Assembly: GCA_045535305.1 (NCBI GenBank) | Contig: JAZSLJ010000027.1 | Span: 68,736-132,735, forward strand | DNA from: UBA1081 sp045535305 | GTDB lineage: Bacteria > Bacillota > Clostridia > Oscillospirales > Acutalibacteraceae | Direction: 5' to 3' | Length of the DNA: 64,000 nt | Shown: positions 59,885 through 64,000 of the stretch, piece by piece | Position numbering within the stretch: position 1 is the first letter of the stretch | How the letters are laid out: every line of letters starts with the position of its first letter | The notes under the pieces: model-generated | Database searches by the model: none | What the model saw: only the letters and a program-made list of their open reading frames with translations | What the model was told of the DNA's origin: nothing | Made by a program: the position numbers and the translations under genes

Positions 59885-59917
59885 AAAAAAATAGAGATTG
59901 AGTAAATCAATCTCTAT
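59885..59917 (-). terminator. terminator of the rseP-ispG operon
   Basis: ATAGAGATTG pairs with CAATCTCTAT around AGTAAAT; on the - strand it is followed by TTTTTTTG. It separates this operon from the GH25 gene. Confidence 0.85.
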
Positions 59918-59962
59918 TATGCAACATTTTAATTTTAAATACAAGTATTTTTTACTATTTAA

Positions 59963-60667
59963 TCAATAGAAAAATTTTCTTGACAGCCATGCTCTGAGCT
60001 TTGGTTTTCTGTCTGCAATGCAGAAGAAAATAAGAATTATAAGGCAGGAAATCGCAAGTATCGTTGTGAAATAAGTAACGTAAACCGAATATGCAAACAA
60101 ATTAACAATAACGCATATATAAATATTCAAAATTAAAGCGGTTGTAAAAAATGCAATCACAGAATGTATAGCTGATCTCTTTTTGTTGTAAAATGCAACT
60201 AAAAAACCAATGGCAAAAAATACGCCTATATCAAGCGGTATTGCCAATTTCCAGAACCAATCGGTGTCAGGTGAAATCATATAGAAGAATACAAACATAT
60301 ATAAAGCAGTGGCAACAGCATCAACAGCTACTATCAACAGCTTGTATTTGCTTTTGATATAAAACGGAAAAATTATCAGGAACCAGAACATCAATGAGCT
60401 TGAAATAACGTAAACAGACCATAAAGTTTCGGGTGTTAAAAGCAGATTTGTTATAAAGCAAACAATATTAGGCAGAAGCAGAAGGAGAGAAAATATTGTT
60501 GCTGTATAGCGCTTTCTTGTTGATTTCGGAATGTCAATTCTTTCAGGATATGTTGGTTCTGCTTCATTAATTTTCAGCAGATTTGGGTTTATTACAGGTG
60601 TATCACACAGAGGACAGCTTTTTGCCGCCGCTGCTAATTCCACACCGCAGTTTACACAATAGGACAT
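59963..60667 (-). CDS. zinc-ribbon multi-TM membrane protein (DUF6320-like)
   Basis: A 234-residue protein with an N-terminal zinc ribbon (CVNCGVELAAAAKSCPLCD), a linker and six hydrophobic segments. It lies 25 bases after the acyltransferase-like gene, a pairing I have seen in Clostridia, and is the last gene of the operon. Its job may be to serve the acyltransferase at the membrane; that is inference. AAGGAGAATTT precedes ATG 60667. Confidence 0.72.
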   Translation of the reverse strand: MSYCVNCGVELAAAAKSCPLCDTPVINPNLLKINEAEPTYPERIDIPKSTRKRYTATIFSLLLLLPNIVCFITNLLLTPETLWSVYVISSSLMFWFLIIFPFYIKSKYKLLIVAVDAVATALYMFVFFYMISPDTDWFWKLAIPLDIGVFFAIGFLVAFYNKKRSAIHSVIAFFTTALILNIYICVIVNLFAYSVYVTYFTTILAISCLIILIFFCIADRKPKLRAWLSRKFFY

Positions 60668-60692
60668 TTAAATTCTCCTTTTTTGCAGTAAA

Positions 60693-61976
60693 TTATTGTT
60701 TGTTACTTTCAATTTTAACAGGTATACCTTCCTTAACAAGAAATCTGAAAAATTCTTTTTCAACTTCAGTATTAGTAAACATATTAGAAAATGTTATTGC
60801 CATTACATTTCCGACACTCATGCCTCCGACTCTTGCACCGTTTCTCTGTCCCGGTGATGGCATCAGCATCATACTCTCAATGTGCTCGTACATTTCTTCA
60901 GGAAGTTTAACCACACCAACATTTGTAAAAACAGATGTTGTAGACCTTTCTGCACCAACAATAAACACTAATCCTACAGCTAAATCTTTAACTATGAGAG
61001 GAAGAAATCTCAATACAGGATTTTTTTCAAGGCCTATATTTGATGCAAACATTGTTTGCAGATGCTTTGCATTATTTGTAAGCCTTAAACTGAGTGAAAG
61101 ATGTTTAAGTACTTCTTCAAAAGTGTATTCGCCCCAATTCGGGTTGATATCAATGTTATAGTTGACCGAGAAGTTTCTGAGAGTCTTTGACGGAAGCTGA
61201 TTACGGCAGTTAACGGGAATCTGCATACTGATGGTTTGTTGTTTCTTTTTTTCTTCCCGCTGGAAATTTATGTGCAGATACATAAGTATGGATGCGATGT
61301 ATTCTGTTATGGTAACACCGTATTCCTTTGCTTTTGCCTTAAGCTTGTCCACAGGTACATAGCCGGTTGTGAGAATTGATGTGTGTTTAGGCATCTTTTC
61401 ACCTTTTTTGTGATATGCCGAGCCAACGGGAACATTCTCTTTAGCAGTTTTTGATGCGTATTTTATGAAAGAGTCCTCAAATTCTTCCTCTTTCGGTTTT
61501 TCGTTGATATCAAAAACCATACCGCCGCAAGAGATGCTATGACCTTTTAATCTTAAATATTCTGCAGTTATTGTACTAATGAAAATAGATGCACCGTAGC
61601 CGTCTGTAAGCGCATGAAATATTTCAAGCGAGATTCTGTTTTTGTAATAAAATATTCTGAACAGATAACGGTTATTTTCGTTATATTTTATTCGCAGACA
61701 AGGGTTGTTTGCATCGGGTAAAACTAAGGGTTCTTCGGGATTTTTTTCGATATAGTGCCAAAAAAATCCGTTACGAAGCCTGACCGCCATAGTAGGAAAC
61801 CTCGGCAGACATCTTTTCACCGCTTTGAGCAGAATATCGGGGTCGATTTCTTCTTTTAAGTTAACGGAAACCCTTATAACATTTGACCACGTGGTATTCT
61901 GTGCAGGGAAAATTATTCCTGCATTATCAAGCTTGAACCATGTTTTGTTTTTTACATTCTTTTTAAGTTTTTTCAT
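60693..61976 (-). CDS. condensation-domain/acyltransferase-fold protein
   Basis: A 427-residue protein of the CoA-dependent acyltransferase superfamily (NRPS condensation, wax-ester synthase, alcohol acetyltransferase). The active-site motif is IFHALTDGYGASIF, a HxxxDG variant in which the second His of HHxxxDG is Ala-preceded. NFSVNYNIDIN and VFTNVGVV are typical later blocks. No carrier protein or adenylation domain is nearby, so it probably transfers an acyl group to an alcohol, lipid or glycan. It starts one base after ispG stops. Confidence 0.78.
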   Translation of the reverse strand: MKKLKKNVKNKTWFKLDNAGIIFPAQNTTWSNVIRVSVNLKEEIDPDILLKAVKRCLPRFPTMAVRLRNGFFWHYIEKNPEEPLVLPDANNPCLRIKYNENNRYLFRIFYYKNRISLEIFHALTDGYGASIFISTITAEYLRLKGHSISCGGMVFDINEKPKEEEFEDSFIKYASKTAKENVPVGSAYHKKGEKMPKHTSILTTGYVPVDKLKAKAKEYGVTITEYIASILMYLHINFQREEKKKQQTISMQIPVNCRNQLPSKTLRNFSVNYNIDINPNWGEYTFEEVLKHLSLSLRLTNNAKHLQTMFASNIGLEKNPVLRFLPLIVKDLAVGLVFIVGAERSTTSVFTNVGVVKLPEEMYEHIESMMLMPSPGQRNGARVGGMSVGNVMAITFSNMFTNTEVEKEFFRFLVKEGIPVKIESNKQ

Positions 61977-61977
61977 T

Positions 61978-63039
61978 TTAGTTGAAATCAGTATTTTCTA
62001 TTTCATTCACAAGCTCATCAAGGAGCCTGTCTTCACTGACCTTTCTGAGAATTTCACCTTTTCTGAATATAAGACCGCATCCGTCGCCGCCTGCAATACC
62101 TATATCAGCTTCGCGTGCTTCACCGGGACCGTTTACCACACATCCCATAATTGCAACGGTAATATTTTTGTTGCAGTCTTTGAGACGTTTTTCCGCCTGT
62201 GATGCTAATGAAATAAGGTCAATTTTTGTTCTTCCGCAGGTGGGACAGGATACAAATTTGATACCTCTTTGTCTTAAATCAAGTGCATTAAGCAAATCAT
62301 AAGCAGCATCTATTTCTTTAACAGGGTCTGCGGTAAGTGAGATTCGCATTGTATCACCGATACCGTTTATAAGAAGTGCACCGAGTCCTGCGGATGATTT
62401 GATAATACCCATTCTTTCCGTGCCCGCTTCGGTAATACCGATATGTAACGGATAATCGCACATATCTGCAACGATTGAATATGCTTCAAATGATTTTCTT
62501 ACATCTGATGATTTTAAAGAAATTACAATATCATCAAAATCAAATTTTTTAAGCAATCCAACATGATACATCGCACTTTCTGCCAATGCTTCGGGAGTGG
62601 GAGAGCCGTGCTTTGCAAGAATTTCCTTTTCAAGTGAACCTGAGTTTACACCTATTCTTATCGGAATATTTTTAAGTCTGCATTTGTCTGCAACAGCCTT
62701 TACTCTGTCATCAGAACCGATGTTGCCGGGGTTGATTCTTATTTTATCAATACCTGCTTCTGCACATTCAAGCGCAATTCTGTAATCAAAATGAATGTCT
62801 GCAACAACAGGAATGCTTAGATTTTCTTTTAATTTGTATACTGTTTTTACGCAATCAATATCGGGTACGGCAGTTCTGATTATTTCACAGCCGGCATTCT
62901 GTAATTCCAGAGCCTGCTTAACACAACCCTCGGCATCAGATGCGGGAGTATTGAGCATTGACTGTACGGCAATCGGGTTATTTCCGCCGATAGTGATATT
63001 GCCTATTTTAATTTCCTTTGATTTTCTGCGTGAATACAT
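61978..63039 (-). CDS. ispG: 4-hydroxy-3-methylbut-2-enyl diphosphate synthase IspG
   Basis: A 353-residue iron-sulphur enzyme of the MEP isoprenoid pathway. The TIM barrel opens with IGGNNPIAVQSMLNTPASD, followed by VADIHFDYRIALECAEAG and RINPGNIGSDDRVKA; the 4Fe-4S region has SCPTCGRTKIDL and AIMGCVVNGPGEAREADIGI. It lies 10 bases after rseP, a common arrangement in Firmicutes (dxr-rseP-ispG), so dxr is probably just outside the window. Confidence 0.96.
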   Translation of the reverse strand: MYSRRKSKEIKIGNITIGGNNPIAVQSMLNTPASDAEGCVKQALELQNAGCEIIRTAVPDIDCVKTVYKLKENLSIPVVADIHFDYRIALECAEAGIDKIRINPGNIGSDDRVKAVADKCRLKNIPIRIGVNSGSLEKEILAKHGSPTPEALAESAMYHVGLLKKFDFDDIVISLKSSDVRKSFEAYSIVADMCDYPLHIGITEAGTERMGIIKSSAGLGALLINGIGDTMRISLTADPVKEIDAAYDLLNALDLRQRGIKFVSCPTCGRTKIDLISLASQAEKRLKDCNKNITVAIMGCVVNGPGEAREADIGIAGGDGCGLIFRKGEILRKVSEDRLLDELVNEIENTDFN

Positions 63040-63049
63040 ATAATCACCA

Positions 63050-64000
63050 TTAATTAATAATCAGATTTTTAATATCATTGAAAGTAATAACAACCATTAA
63101 CAGCATCAGCAGTACAAGACCTGCCGCGTGAATAAAACCTTCATATTTTGCAGGAATAGGTTTTTTTCTTATTGCTTCAATAATTATGAAGAACAGTCTG
63201 CCGCCGTCAAGTGCAGGAACGGGCAGAAGATTGAATACACCTACGTTTATCGAAATGAGTGCCATTATATAAACAATCATATCAAAGTTTGCACCTGTTG
63301 AAACCGCTTGAGATGTGGCGTCTGCAATAATCGAAACTGTTCCGACGGGTCCTGATAAATCGTTTATTCCGTAATGACCTGTTACAAGGTCAAAAAGTGT
63401 AAGCCATATAAGTCTTGCAATAGAAACCGTATCTTTTGTTGCAGTTACTATTACGTTAAGCGGTGTTTTTTCTACACCTACAATTATAAAATCGTAAATT
63501 ATGGTTTTATTGCCCGCGTCATCGGTTTTTTGTTCAAAACGGACACCGTTAAGTTCAACTTTTTCACCGTTACGCTCTACAACAAAGTCGTAAATGCCGT
63601 CATCATCGCGCTGTAAGCAATAGCTTATATCACGGCTGGAAAAAATTGACGTACCGTTGATTTCTTTTATTATGTCGCCTTCTTCAATTCCGTACTGCAC
63701 ACTTGTTGCATTTTTATAGAAGCTGTGAATCTGCGTTGTGCCGATAAGGTCATCCATACATGTAAGAATAGCAACAAATATAAAGCCTAAAATAAGGTTC
63801 ATTATTGCACCTGCGGCAACAATAATAAATTTTTTCCACCATTTTTTATTGCAGAATGCGTTTTCATCTTCTGATTGAGCATCTTCGCCTTCCATGCTTA
63901 CATAACCGCCTATCGGTAAGCAGCGCAGTGAATATTGAGTTTCACCTTTTTTCTTTTTAAATATGGCAGGTCCCATGCCCAATGAAAACTCATTTACTTT
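63050..64000 (-). CDS. rseP: RIP metalloprotease RseP/MmpA family (N-terminus cut by window)
   Basis: An intramembrane zinc protease that cleaves membrane anchors such as anti-sigma factors. The frame is open to the window edge; the HExxH-bearing first helix lies beyond it. Visible are EFSLGMGPAIF, LRCLPIGGYVSMEGED, the second TM helix, a PDZ domain (about residues 95-175 of the visible part, with GIEEGDIIKEINGTSI) and the second metal-ligand helix VFNLLPVPALDGGRLFF with Asp, then the last TM helix. Confidence 0.93.
   Translation of the reverse strand, partial: KVNEFSLGMGPAIFKKKKGETQYSLRCLPIGGYVSMEGEDAQSEDENAFCNKKWWKKFIIVAAGAIMNLILGFIFVAILTCMDDLIGTTQIHSFYKNATSVQYGIEEGDIIKEINGTSIFSSRDISYCLQRDDDGIYDFVVERNGEKVELNGVRFEQKTDDAGNKTIIYDFIIVGVEKTPLNVIVTATKDTVSIARLIWLTLFDLVTGHYGINDLSGPVGTVSIIADATSQAVSTGANFDMIVYIMALISINVGVFNLLPVPALDGGRLFFIIIEAIRKKPIPAKYEGFIHAAGLVLLMLLMVVITFNDIKNLIIN

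Overview
The window is low-GC Firmicute DNA, most likely from a gut clostridium of the Ruminococcaceae/Oscillospiraceae type. The pointers are a CIRCE-controlled hrcA-grpE-dnaK-dnaJ operon, an hprK-glucokinase-murB-whiA cluster, strong AGGAGG-type ribosome binding sites, A/T-rich consensus promoters with 17-bp spacers, plant- and glycan-degrading enzymes, and dockerin-type repeats on a cell-wall hydrolase. This placement is inferred from gene content; no rRNA is present to confirm it.

Layout. (1) 1-6.4 kb, host: the 3' part of a GH38 alpha-mannosidase, a GH28 pectinase-like glycosidase, a secreted family I.5 lipase and a membrane-anchored protein, all on the + strand. (2) About 6.5-43.9 kb, a complete-looking temperate tailed prophage of siphovirus type. 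Its left arm (- strand) holds a large serine recombinase with a hairpin array at its 3' end, three zinc-ribbon or PH-domain genes, and a CI/LexA-like repressor. The divergent switch has two near-consensus promoters and four copies of a 15-bp operator. The rightward early region holds small genes, a tandem-HTH protein, two DNA methyltransferases, an SSB-like protein, a DUF3850-type protein and an HUH rolling-circle type Rep preceded by strong hairpins. The late region runs in standard order: ArpU-like regulator, TerS, TerL, portal, minor capsid, scaffold, major capsid, connectors, major tail protein, tail chaperones, Com-like protein, tape measure, tail tip and fibres, dockerin-bearing GH25 endolysin and holins. 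Beyond the late terminator lies an A/T-rich three-gene cargo cassette (IrrE/ImmA-like metalloprotease, two-TM protein, unknown protein). (3) 43.9-64 kb, host: four tRNA genes (Gln, His, Arg, Gly; - strand), a lipid kinase, a FliB-like protein, the heat-shock operon, hprK-glk-murB-whiA, a D-amino-acid supply operon (dat-alr-permease), a GH25/SH3/dockerin cell-wall hydrolase, and an operon with rseP (cut by the window edge), ispG, a condensation-fold acyltransferase and a zinc-ribbon membrane protein.

How it fits together. The repressor and Cro-like protein share operators that overlap both -35 boxes, so occupancy decides lysogeny or the early operon. Replication probably rests on the HUH Rep, because no helicase loader, primase or helicase gene is seen. 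Two methyltransferases without a restriction partner suggest self-protection. Most noteworthy: a metallopeptidase-like domain appended to a minor capsid protein and followed by two small genes; the three-gene cargo cassette; dockerin repeats on both the phage endolysin and a host hydrolase; a methyltransferase recognition region built of seven repeats; and EF-hand-like glycine-zipper repeats in the tape measure. Attachment sites could not be identified.
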